The position numbers and the translations under genes were made by a program. Positions 13,782 to 20,340 of a stretch of DNA of 25,202 nt are shown piece by piece (position 1 is the first letter of the stretch; each line of letters opens with the position of its first letter). The stretch is taken from NCBI GenBank assembly GCA_049325575.1, contig JBMOLK010000008.1, forward strand, positions 1 through 25,202, given 5' to 3'. The notes under the pieces are model-generated. The model did no database searches and was not told the origin of the DNA. It worked only from the letters and a program-made list of their open reading frames with translations. The DNA is from JBMOLK01 sp049325575. GTDB taxonomy: Bacteria > Bacillota > Clostridia > Acetivibrionales > Acetivibrionaceae.

Positions 13782-14531
13782 TTGTTTATTGATGTTTTAG
13801 CTGTGGCAAATGATGCTGTAAATGAAGAGAAGAAAGGCAGAATCTTTGTTGCCATTGATGTTTTCAGGGCAACAAGTACGATAATAACTGCCCTTGGCAA
13901 TGGATGCAGCTCTGTTTATCCGGTTTATGATGTTAAGGAAGCAAGAGATACTGCGGATTCTTTGGGCGATTTGGGTGTACTGCTGGGTGGTGAAGCTCAC
14001 ATGCATAAAATTCCCGGGTTTGATCTTGGGAATTCACCTTTGGAATATTCCAGTGAAAAGGTTTTGGGAAGGCCGGTGGTTATAACCACTACCAACGGGA
14101 CAAAGGCAATCAGGAATTCCTGCGGGGCTGATGATGTAATAATTGCTGCCTTTTTAAACAACAAGGCAGTTTCCAGATACATAGCCAAAAAGGATAAGGA
14201 TGTTGTTATTGTATGTGCAGGGACAGAAGGAAGATTTACTATGGAGGATGCTCTTTGTGCAGGCATGATAATATCCAATATTGAGAGTGCCGGTATTAAT
14301 GTGGAAATGTCGGACTTTGCCATGGCAGTAAGGGAGCTTTATTTGGCTCATAGAAGCAGTATCAAAGAAGTTCTTTCCGGCACGGCGCATTTTAGGAGAC
14401 TTGTAGAGAACGGATTTTCCCGGGATGTTGATTACTGCTTGCTGGTTGATACGGTAAGTATTGTACCATATACTAAGGAAGATAGAATCATGCAAAGGGA
14501 TATAATTAAATTGGTCTGTGAAATAGGCTGA
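13782..14531 (+). CDS. comB: 2-phosphosulfolactate phosphatase
   Basis: ComB hydrolyses 2-phosphosulfolactate to sulfolactate plus phosphate. In methanogens this feeds coenzyme M synthesis. In Bacillus the homolog YitC makes the 3-sulfolactate stored in spores. Family signatures are VAIDVFRATSTIITAL (residues 23-38), LGGEAHMHKIPGFDLGNSP (68-86), VVITTTNGTKAI, the CAGTEGRFTMEDALCAG loop, and a C-terminal VDYCLLVDTVSIVPY. Length (249 aa) is normal. The start is TTG 13782, with GGAGGG 6 nt upstream. There is no ComA (phosphosulfolactate synthase) in the window, so the pathway must be completed elsewhere. Nearness to spmAB agrees with a spore role (inference). Confidence 0.88.
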   Translation: MFIDVLAVANDAVNEEKKGRIFVAIDVFRATSTIITALGNGCSSVYPVYDVKEARDTADSLGDLGVLLGGEAHMHKIPGFDLGNSPLEYSSEKVLGRPVVITTTNGTKAIRNSCGADDVIIAAFLNNKAVSRYIAKKDKDVVIVCAGTEGRFTMEDALCAGMIISNIESAGINVEMSDFAMAVRELYLAHRSSIKEVLSGTAHFRRLVENGFSRDVDYCLLVDTVSIVPYTKEDRIMQRDIIKLVCEIG

Positions 14532-14560
14532 TTTCTTACGCAAATCCTATTCCACAGACC
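14513..14560. terminator. Long inverted repeat at the comB / DUF4349 convergence
   Basis: GGTCTGTGAAATAGG (14513-14527) pairs with CCTATTCCACAGACC (14546-14560) in 14 of 15 positions, with an 18-nt loop. It begins inside the last codons of comB and ends 11 nt before the DUF4349 stop. No strong T-tract follows on either strand, so it may work as a weak bidirectional terminator or as an mRNA 3'-end stabiliser. Confidence 0.6.
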
Positions 14561-14571
14561 GGAATTAATAG

Positions 14572-15522
14572 TTATGAAACTGATGTATCCTTATTATTTG
14601 TAAGTTCCGGGGCTTTTTTAAGCTTCTTTCTTTTTCTTGACCATTTAATGATAAAGAATATTGCAGCTCCAATTAGAATAACCGGTGATAATGAAACAAT
14701 GGCTATTAGTATCCAGATAATCAGATTCAATATAAAGTTTGCTACAAGGATAAAACCGTTTTGCATTGTCTTTAGGATATTGCCGGGGGATGAAAAATTC
14801 CACTTTACTTCGGCTGTGGGTTTTAACGGGTCCGATTCTTCAGCAATACTTATATTAACAGTAGACTCATCAACCAATTTGTTCCATAGATTAATTTTTC
14901 CCTCAAGAACTTCAATTTCCCCTGTTATACGGTTTAGCTCGTTCTGTACCTTCAAAATTTCGTCAATGGTAACTGCTTTTTTCTGAATCTCCAGTAGTTG
15001 ATCCCGTCCGTTTTTTAAGTTTTGGAGCCTTGATTGGGTATCATAGTACTCATCAGTGATATCATTGCTTGTAATATTTGAATGCTTAACGGTACTGACA
15101 GTCCCTAGAAAGCTTATAAAGCTGCTTAATTTTTGAGGGGGAACTTTGTAGACAACCTGTATGTACTTGTGACCTTCCCTTTCACTCATATTAAGGTTAA
15201 ACTCGTATCCGCCGCTTTCATTAATCCAGCTGGTGATTTTATTAAAGGCGTCTTCGGCTTTTTTCACTTCTATATCTATGTCAGCATTTTTAATGATCTT
15301 TTTAACAGAGGTTGACTTGTTATTTGTCTCGGAAAGATCGGCTTCGCTAAGAGTACCCGTCTTTTTGTCCGCAGGTGCATAAGAAGCATCGTTGGTCTCG
15401 CCTCTATAAAGATTCTTATCGGCAGGGGCAGCTGATTTAGGCCCGTTGCTGCATGCGGCCAATGAAAACGTGATACCAAGAATAAACAGTATACAAAGGA
15501 TATAATTAAATGACCTTCTCAC
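14572..15522 (-). CDS. DUF4349 lipoprotein with C-terminal membrane segment
   Basis: This is a membrane-anchored DUF4349 protein of unknown function. The N-terminus is a lipoprotein signal with lipobox LAAC (residues 21-24, lipidated Cys24). About 60 polar, probably disordered residues follow. The DUF4349 domain runs roughly 70-245: IKNADIDIEVKKAEDAFNKI, then SSFISFLGTVSTVKHSNI and NDITDEYYDTQSRLQNLK. It includes a coiled coil (about 160-215) and ends in NLWNKLVDESTVNISI. A strongly hydrophobic helix pair (about 250-290) and a Lys/Arg tail close the protein. Having both a lipid anchor and a C-terminal membrane segment is normal for the family. I chose GTG 15522, since GGAGG is 8 nt upstream. 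An ATG at 15537 adds five residues but overlaps that site. Confidence 0.85.
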   Translation of the reverse strand: MRRSFNYILCILFILGITFSLAACSNGPKSAAPADKNLYRGETNDASYAPADKKTGTLSEADLSETNNKSTSVKKIIKNADIDIEVKKAEDAFNKITSWINESGGYEFNLNMSEREGHKYIQVVYKVPPQKLSSFISFLGTVSTVKHSNITSNDITDEYYDTQSRLQNLKNGRDQLLEIQKKAVTIDEILKVQNELNRITGEIEVLEGKINLWNKLVDESTVNISIAEESDPLKPTAEVKWNFSSPGNILKTMQNGFILVANFILNLIIWILIAIVSLSPVILIGAAIFFIIKWSRKRKKLKKAPELTNNKDTSVS

Positions 15523-15832
15523 AATACATTCCTCCATTATAACGATTATTAGGATATTACTCTAATACTACAAATTATATGACTATCCTTTATTATACAA
15601 CAGATTTTGTTTTCTCACAATTATTAAAAGATATTCCAATAGCCTTGAAACAATCACTTAAGGCGTATATTAGATGTATATTGAAGCTAAACTTTACTTT
15701 AAAATATAGTACATATAGTATTCTAAAAGTGTTATTATTAAAGAGATGGAACTGTATAAGCAGATAAACAAGATGAGTCTTCCATTTGTATAAAATTTCA
15801 AAATATTAATAAGATAGGGGTTAAAGTTTTAA
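15523..15832. other. 310-nt divergent intergenic region, DUF4349 gene / K+ channel gene
   Basis: This AT-rich region separates two divergent genes. On the minus strand a TATAAT (15579-15574) lies 15 nt from a TTGTAT (15600-15595), a suboptimal promoter for the lipoprotein gene. Toward the channel gene it holds the second copy of the 31-nt leader repeat and a 15-codon reading frame within it. A 62-codon frame (15579-15767) has no ribosome binding site and is not called. I see nothing else. Confidence 0.5.
15739..15769 (+). repeat. 31-nt leader repeat, copy B (upstream of the K+ channel gene)
   Basis: This is the second copy of the element at 13734-13764. Here ATG at 15746 opens a 15-codon frame, MELYKQINKMSLPFV, stopping at 15791-15793. 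Copy A has stop codons at the positions of Tyr4 and Gln6. The copy lies 63 nt before the channel start. Confidence 0.6.
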
Positions 15833-16597
15833 ATGAGGAATAAAGCAAAAGCAGTATATGAAGTCTTTATTTTAATTTTGGCATTTATAGCTGTCATAAT
15901 TACTTTATTAGATATATTTGGGAAGATATCGATAGATAATTCTCAATTCCTGTTATATTTAGACTATGCAATACTGGTTGTTTTTGCCGCAGATTATTGT
16001 GTTAGATTCTACCTTGCAGAAGATAAGAAGGCATTTTTTAAAGGAAACATTTTTGATTTAATTGCTATTATACCTTTTAACTCATTATTTAGGATTTTCA
16101 GGGCGGCAAGGATGCTTAGAGCTTTAAAGATAACAAAGATCTTTAGAGTGTTAAGGTTTATTTCATACTTTTTAAGATTTTCACATAAGTTTAACGGGTT
16201 TATAAAAACCAATGGATTTATATATTCAGTCTATATAACAATAGTAATTGTTATTTTTGGTGCAATAGGGATCTACTTTGTAGAGAAAGGTAGCACAATA
16301 AGCTCATTTTACGACGCGTTATGGTGGAGTTTCGTTACGGCAACAACAGTAGGCTATGGGGATATATCTCCTGCTACCAACATCGGCAGATTAATTGCAG
16401 CTATTCTAATGATAGTGGGTATAGGATTTATTAGCATGTTAACCGGCACTATTGCTACATATTTTTTAAATAATGGGCAAAAGAAAGTGGAAAAGACAGA
16501 TAATGCCGGCCTGGACTTATCGGACCTTAATAAAAGTGAGATTGAACAAATCAGGCTTTTTGTTGAATTTTTAAGAAGCAAAAGAAATAAAACATAA
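15833..16597 (+). CDS. Voltage-sensor (6-TM) potassium channel
   Basis: This encodes a bacterial Kv-type K+ channel subunit that would form a tetramer in the cytoplasmic membrane. The selectivity filter is TTVGYGD (residues 171-177) between the pore helix (FYDALWWSFVTA) and S6 (LIAAILMIVGIGFISML). S4 has eight positive residues at every third position: R87, R90, R93, R96, K99, K102, R105, R108. S1 is about 10-27, S2 about 42-60, S3 about 70-82, and S5 about 130-150. The C-terminal 40 residues are a short polar helix (LNKSEIEQIRLFVEFLRSK) rather than an RCK domain. AGGGG lies 12 nt before the ATG, a slightly long spacing, suggesting modest translation. It stands alone between the DUF4349 gene and metG. 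Confidence 0.93.
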   Translation: MRNKAKAVYEVFILILAFIAVIITLLDIFGKISIDNSQFLLYLDYAILVVFAADYCVRFYLAEDKKAFFKGNIFDLIAIIPFNSLFRIFRAARMLRALKITKIFRVLRFISYFLRFSHKFNGFIKTNGFIYSVYITIVIVIFGAIGIYFVEKGSTISSFYDALWWSFVTATTVGYGDISPATNIGRLIAAILMIVGIGFISMLTGTIATYFLNNGQKKVEKTDNAGLDLSDLNKSEIEQIRLFVEFLRSKRNKT

Positions 16598-16667
16598 TCA
16601 ATAGCTAATATCCTTGAAAAATAATCGGCAAATATGTATATTAGTATTAATGGCAAGAATTGAAGGT

Positions 16668-16673
16668 TATAAT
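16668..16673 (+). promoter_or_regulatory. Candidate -10 box for metG
   Basis: TATAAT lies 63 nt before the metG ATG, with only a poor -35 (TATTAA at 16645-16650). The 139-nt upstream region shows no T-box specifier structure, antiterminator or terminator, so I see no tRNA-dependent control. Confidence 0.25.
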
Positions 16674-16736
16674 AAATAAAAGCAAACCATTTAAGATACA
16701 ATTATATGGATTGATTTTACAAGGAGGCATTTTTAG

Positions 16737-18704
16737 ATGGATAAGAAAACATTTTATATCACTACTCCCATTTACTATCCAAGTGATAAATTACATATAG
16801 GTCATTCATATACAACTGTTGCTGCAGATGCAGCAGCAAGATATAAGAGGCTTAAAGGCTATGATGTAATGTTCCTTACAGGAACCGACGAGCATGGGCA
16901 AAAGATCCAGAGAAAGGCAGAAGATAAGGGCGTTACGCCCAAGCAGTATGTTGACGAGATAGTGGCAGGGATAAAGGACCTCTGGAAGCTTATGAAGATA
17001 ACCAACGACAGGTTTATCAGGACCACAGACAAACACCATGAGGAAGCTGTACAGAAGATATTTAAAAAGCTTTATGACCAGGGAGATATTTATAAGAGCG
17101 AGTATGAAGGCTGGTATTGTACTCCCTGTGAATCCTTCTGGACCAAAACCCAGCTGGTGGAGGGAAAGTGTCCCGACTGCAGCAGAGAGGTTGAATTAAC
17201 TAAGGAAGAAAGCTATTTCTTCAGGCTGTCCAAGTACCAGGACAGACTTATAAAACATATAGAAGAAAACCCGGAATTTATACAGCCGGTTTCAAGACAG
17301 AACGAAATGCTTAACAACTTCCTAAGACCGGGACTAGAGGACCTTTGTGTGTCAAGAACCACCTTTGACTGGGGTGTTCCTGTATCTTTTGATGACAAGC
17401 ATGTAGTCTATGTATGGATTGATGCTCTTTCAAACTATATAACAGCACTGGGATTTATGTCGGAGGATGAATCGGCATATAAGAATTACTGGCCTGCAGA
17501 TGTTCACCTTGTAGGAAAGGAAATAGTACGCTTCCATACCATCATATGGCCTGCAATGCTTATGGCGCTGGGTGAACCCTTGCCAAAGCAGATATTCGGT
17601 CATGGATGGCTTCTCTTGGAAGGAGGAAAAATGTCCAAATCCAAGGGAAATGTGGTTGACCCTGTAATACTGGTTGAAAAATACGGGCTTGATGCCATAA
17701 GGTATTTCCTTCTAAGAGAAGTTCCTTTTGGATCGGATGGTATCTTCTCAAACGAGGCTTTGATAAACAGGATCAATTCCGACCTTGCAAACGACCTTGG
17801 AAATCTTGTGAGCAGGACAGTGGCAATGATAGATAAATACTTTGCGGGGACAATACCAAAGGAAAGGCAGCCGGGGGATTTTGACGAGGACCTTAGAAAA
17901 GTAGTAATGGGTACACCTGCAAAAGTTGAAGAACTCCTGGATAAGCTTCAGTTCAGTTCTGCATTGACCGAAATTTGGAAGGCTGTATCCCGTACCAATA
18001 AGTATATTGATGAAACAGCACCATGGATATTGGCTAAGGATGAGGACAACAAGCCAAGACTTGCAGAGGTTATGTATAATCTTGCCGAGAGCATAAGGAT
18101 TGTTTCAATACTTATTCAGCCCTTCATGCCGGAAACACCCGAGAAAATATGGCATCAGCTTGGACTTCTCGATAAAAAGGCGGTTGAGTGGGACAGTGCT
18201 AAAAATTGGGGAGGATACCCAGAAGGAGCGTCTGTTAACAAGGGAGAGGTAATATTCCCTAGAATTGATCTTAAAAAAGAGATGGAAGAACTGGAAAAGC
18301 TGACTGCAAAAGCAAATGAAAAGAATGAAGCTGCTGTAGAGACTAAAAAGGCAGAAGACAAGGGTAAACACCAAGAAGATAATTATATTTCAATAGAGGA
18401 TTTTGCAAAGATAGATCTTAGAGTAGCCAGGGTTCTTGAAGCAGAAAAGGTGGAAGGTGCCGACAAGCTGTTAAAACTTAAGCTTGAGATGGGAAATGAA
18501 ATAAGGCAGGTAGTGTCAGGAATAGCCAAACACTATACTCCCGATGCCATCATCGGCAAGTATGTTGTGCTGGTTGCGAATCTTAAGCCTGTAAAGCTTA
18601 GGGGAATCGAGTCGCAGGGAATGATTCTTGCTGCATCAAACGACAAGGAATTGGTTCTGGCAACAGTGGATAAACTTATAGACAGTGGTTCTAAAGTTAA
18701 GTAG
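16737..18704 (+). CDS. metG: Methionyl-tRNA synthetase
   Basis: MetRS charges tRNA-Met with methionine. The class I motifs are HIGH (residues 20-23) and KMSKS (298-302). A zinc knuckle is formed by C128, C131, C145 and C148. The anticodon-binding helical domain spans about 360-510. A charged Glu/Lys-rich linker (about 515-545) leads to a C-terminal tRNA-binding (EMAP/Trbp111-like) domain (about 550-655) with ISIEDFAKIDLRVARVLEAE and GIESQGMILAAS. This dimerising type is usual in Firmicutes. Length (655 aa) matches. AGGAGG is 9 nt before the ATG. tatD follows 68 nt downstream with no terminator, in the same order as metS-yabD of B. subtilis. Confidence 0.97.
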   Translation: MDKKTFYITTPIYYPSDKLHIGHSYTTVAADAAARYKRLKGYDVMFLTGTDEHGQKIQRKAEDKGVTPKQYVDEIVAGIKDLWKLMKITNDRFIRTTDKHHEEAVQKIFKKLYDQGDIYKSEYEGWYCTPCESFWTKTQLVEGKCPDCSREVELTKEESYFFRLSKYQDRLIKHIEENPEFIQPVSRQNEMLNNFLRPGLEDLCVSRTTFDWGVPVSFDDKHVVYVWIDALSNYITALGFMSEDESAYKNYWPADVHLVGKEIVRFHTIIWPAMLMALGEPLPKQIFGHGWLLLEGGKMSKSKGNVVDPVILVEKYGLDAIRYFLLREVPFGSDGIFSNEALINRINSDLANDLGNLVSRTVAMIDKYFAGTIPKERQPGDFDEDLRKVVMGTPAKVEELLDKLQFSSALTEIWKAVSRTNKYIDETAPWILAKDEDNKPRLAEVMYNLAESIRIVSILIQPFMPETPEKIWHQLGLLDKKAVEWDSAKNWGGYPEGASVNKGEVIFPRIDLKKEMEELEKLTAKANEKNEAAVETKKAEDKGKHQEDNYISIEDFAKIDLRVARVLEAEKVEGADKLLKLKLEMGNEIRQVVSGIAKHYTPDAIIGKYVVLVANLKPVKLRGIESQGMILAASNDKELVLATVDKLIDSGSKVK

Positions 18705-18772
18705 ATGCAGTTCTGACGGATAGTTTATTTATTTTAATTAGCACCTATATTATTAAGGTATTGGAGAAGATT

Positions 18773-19537
18773 ATGCTGTTTGATTCACATGCACATTATG
18801 ATGATGAAAAGTTTAAAGATGATAAATATGACGTGATAAATAAGGCCTATGAAAGCGGAGTAACATATATACTAAACGCTTCCTCCAACATAGCGTCTTC
18901 GGTGGAGACCATTTCGCTGACCCAGGAGTTCGAGTTTATCTATGCTGCAGTGGGAATACATCCTCATTATGTTAGTGATATAAATGACAACTCTATGGTG
19001 ACTATTGCAGACTTTGCTAAGAATGAGAAGGTTGTGGCTATTGGAGAAATCGGACTTGATTACTATTATGACAATTCCCCAAGAGAGCTTCAGAGGTATT
19101 GGTTTGCCAAGCAGATAAGTCTTGCACAAAGGCTGAATTTACCCATAATAGTACATGACAGGGATGCTCATGAGGATGTAATGAATATAATAAAGTACGA
19201 GGGAGCAGACTCTGTAGGAGGTGTTTTTCACTGCTTCTCTGGAAGCGTGGAAATGGCTAAAGAGGTTCTTGATAATAACTTTTATATTTCCGTAGGCGGA
19301 GCGTTAACTTTTAAAAATGCCAGAAAGCTTATTGATGTTGTAAAATATGTGCCTATTGACCGCCTTCTGATTGAGACCGATTGTCCGTATTTGACTCCGG
19401 AACCCTACAGGGGCCAAAGGAACGACTCCAGCTTTGTAAGGCTGGTTGCAGAAAAAGTAGCACAGATTAAGGAACTGGAGCTCCAGGTTGTTGCAGAAGC
19501 GACAATGAATAATGCCAAAAAGCTCTTTGGAATATAG
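18773..19537 (+). CDS. tatD: TatD-family metal-dependent deoxyribonuclease
   Basis: TatD proteins (YabD/YcfH group) are TIM-barrel metal-dependent hydrolases with 3'-5' exonuclease or general DNase activity. The metal ligands are visible: H6 and H8 in DSHAHYD, E92 in IGEIGLDYYYD, H128 in IVHDRDAHED, H153 in VFHCFSGS, and D203 in IETDCPYLTPEPYRGQRN. Length (254 aa) is normal. I chose ATG 18773 because GGAG (18763-18766) is 6 nt upstream and the product then starts MLFDSHAHYDD as family members do. A TTG at 18761 would add four residues and overlaps that site. It is likely co-transcribed with metG. Confidence 0.94.
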   Translation: MLFDSHAHYDDEKFKDDKYDVINKAYESGVTYILNASSNIASSVETISLTQEFEFIYAAVGIHPHYVSDINDNSMVTIADFAKNEKVVAIGEIGLDYYYDNSPRELQRYWFAKQISLAQRLNLPIIVHDRDAHEDVMNIIKYEGADSVGGVFHCFSGSVEMAKEVLDNNFYISVGGALTFKNARKLIDVVKYVPIDRLLIETDCPYLTPEPYRGQRNDSSFVRLVAEKVAQIKELELQVVAEATMNNAKKLFGI

Positions 19538-19580
19538 TAATCGCACTGCATGAAGTCCATATTGACATAATGTTATAATC

Positions 19581-19606
19581 ACCATTTTACCTTCTGTACA
19601 TATAAT
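19581..19606 (+). promoter_or_regulatory. Possible sigma-K-type promoter before the Met-rich coat-like gene
   Basis: An AC dinucleotide (19581-19582) is followed after 16 nt by CATATAAT (19599-19606). This resembles the sigma-K pattern (AC, 16-17 nt, CATAnnnTA) except for the final A. It is 43 nt before the ATG. A late mother-cell promoter would suit a coat protein, but the motif is short and could be chance. Confidence 0.33.
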
Positions 19607-19648
19607 GATAATGAATATAGTCGAATATGTACCGGAGGTAAATTTATT

Positions 19649-20092
19649 ATGGAAAAAAATAAGAACAGGAATGAAGCAGGTACTAAGGCAGCACCGGAGG
19701 CAGTGGAAGTTAACCATATGGGTCATATGCCAGAGCTTGGTGCACCGCAGGCCCCACAGATGCCTCAAATGCAGCATATGCCACAGATGATGCAGCAGCC
19801 AATGATGCAGCAGCCAATGATACATCAGCCAATGATGCAGCAACCAATGATGCAGCAGCCAATGATGCAGCAGCCAATGGTATGCTGTCCACTGTTAATG
19901 AATATGCAGTGCCCAATGATGAGCTATCCGGAGTATGCAGGAATGTACCAGGGCATGACCAGTCCTTATATGGCTAATCCCTGCATGACTAACCCTTGTG
20001 CTGCAAGCCCATATGCGGCTAATCCTTACATGCATAATCAAAATATGTACAGTCACAATATGTACGATCCAATGATGGGAAGCCAGTTTTAG
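19649..20092 (+). CDS. Met/Gln/Pro-rich tandem-repeat protein, possible spore coat protein
   Basis: I do not recognise a named family. GGAGGT lies 9 nt before the ATG, so the gene is probably real. The protein (147 aa) begins with a polar segment (1-22), then a Met/Pro/His/Gln-rich region. Within it are six tandem copies of the pentad MMQQP (residues 47-76, one copy MIHQP). A short Cys cluster VCCPLLMNMQCP (78-89) follows. The C-terminal half is rich in Tyr, Asn, Pro and Met (SPYMANP, CMTNPCAASPYAANPYMH, NMYSHNMYDPMMG). There is no signal peptide or membrane helix. Low-complexity, Tyr- and Cys-containing composition resembles clostridial and bacillar coat proteins, but this is inference from composition and a possible sigma-K promoter. 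Met/His-rich repeats could instead bind copper. A strong terminator follows. Confidence 0.75.
   Translation: MEKNKNRNEAGTKAAPEAVEVNHMGHMPELGAPQAPQMPQMQHMPQMMQQPMMQQPMIHQPMMQQPMMQQPMMQQPMVCCPLLMNMQCPMMSYPEYAGMYQGMTSPYMANPCMTNPCAASPYAANPYMHNQNMYSHNMYDPMMGSQF
19787..19876 (+). repeat. Six tandem 15-bp units encoding MMQQP
   Basis: The unit ATGATGCAGCAGCCA is repeated six times without spacer. Copies 1, 2, 5 and 6 are identical, copy 4 has one change and copy 3 has two. A decayed seventh unit follows. Near-identity at the DNA level suggests recent expansion by slippage, so copy number probably varies between strains. Confidence 0.93.
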
Positions 20093-20133
20093 AGAATTAT
20101 TTCTAAATTAGTCACTAAGACCTTTTTTTATGG

Positions 20134-20162
20134 GCAGGTAGAATCATATACCTGCTTTTTTA
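20134..20162 (+). terminator. Rho-independent terminator after the Met-rich gene
   Basis: GCAGGTA (20134-20140) pairs perfectly with TACCTGC (20149-20155), with an 8-nt loop and a six-T run. It lies 42 nt after the stop. Confidence 0.9.
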
Positions 20163-20271
20163 TTGTAATATAAGCATATTTCGAGTATATTCATATTATA
20201 TTCTCTATCAATGTATATTATATAGGTGTACAGTTAATAATTAGATATAAAAGATAATACTGTAAAGAAAT

Positions 20272-20300
20272 TTGACAAAAATTATAACATAACATAAAAT
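20272..20300 (+). promoter_or_regulatory. Strong sigma-A promoter of the yabE-like gene
   Basis: A perfect TTGACA (20272-20277), a 17-nt spacer and TAAAAT (20295-20300) lie 41 nt before the start codon. This is the best promoter match in the window. The leader is only about 30 nt, so no riboswitch fits. Confidence 0.8.
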
Positions 20301-20340
20301 ACCCATAGTCCCTTAGTATTTTGAACAGGAGGAATAAATT

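Noticed and set aside
14154..14543. 129-codon minus-strand frame within comB
   Set aside because: Antisense to a well-supported ComB; no ribosome binding site and no recognisable motif.
14648..14986. 112-codon plus-strand frame opposite the DUF4349 gene
   Set aside because: Antisense shadow; the minus strand encodes a clear lipoprotein with a good start.
15579..15767. 62-codon frame in the DUF4349/K+ channel gap
   Set aside because: No ribosome binding site before its ATG and low-information composition; it also runs through the leader repeat.
16598..16736. T-box riboswitch upstream of metG
   Set aside because: The leader has no terminator/antiterminator pair and no recognisable T-box sequence.
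20300..20340. c-di-AMP (ydaO) riboswitch before the yabE-like cell-wall gene
   Set aside because: The predicted leader is only about 30 nt, far too short for the structure.
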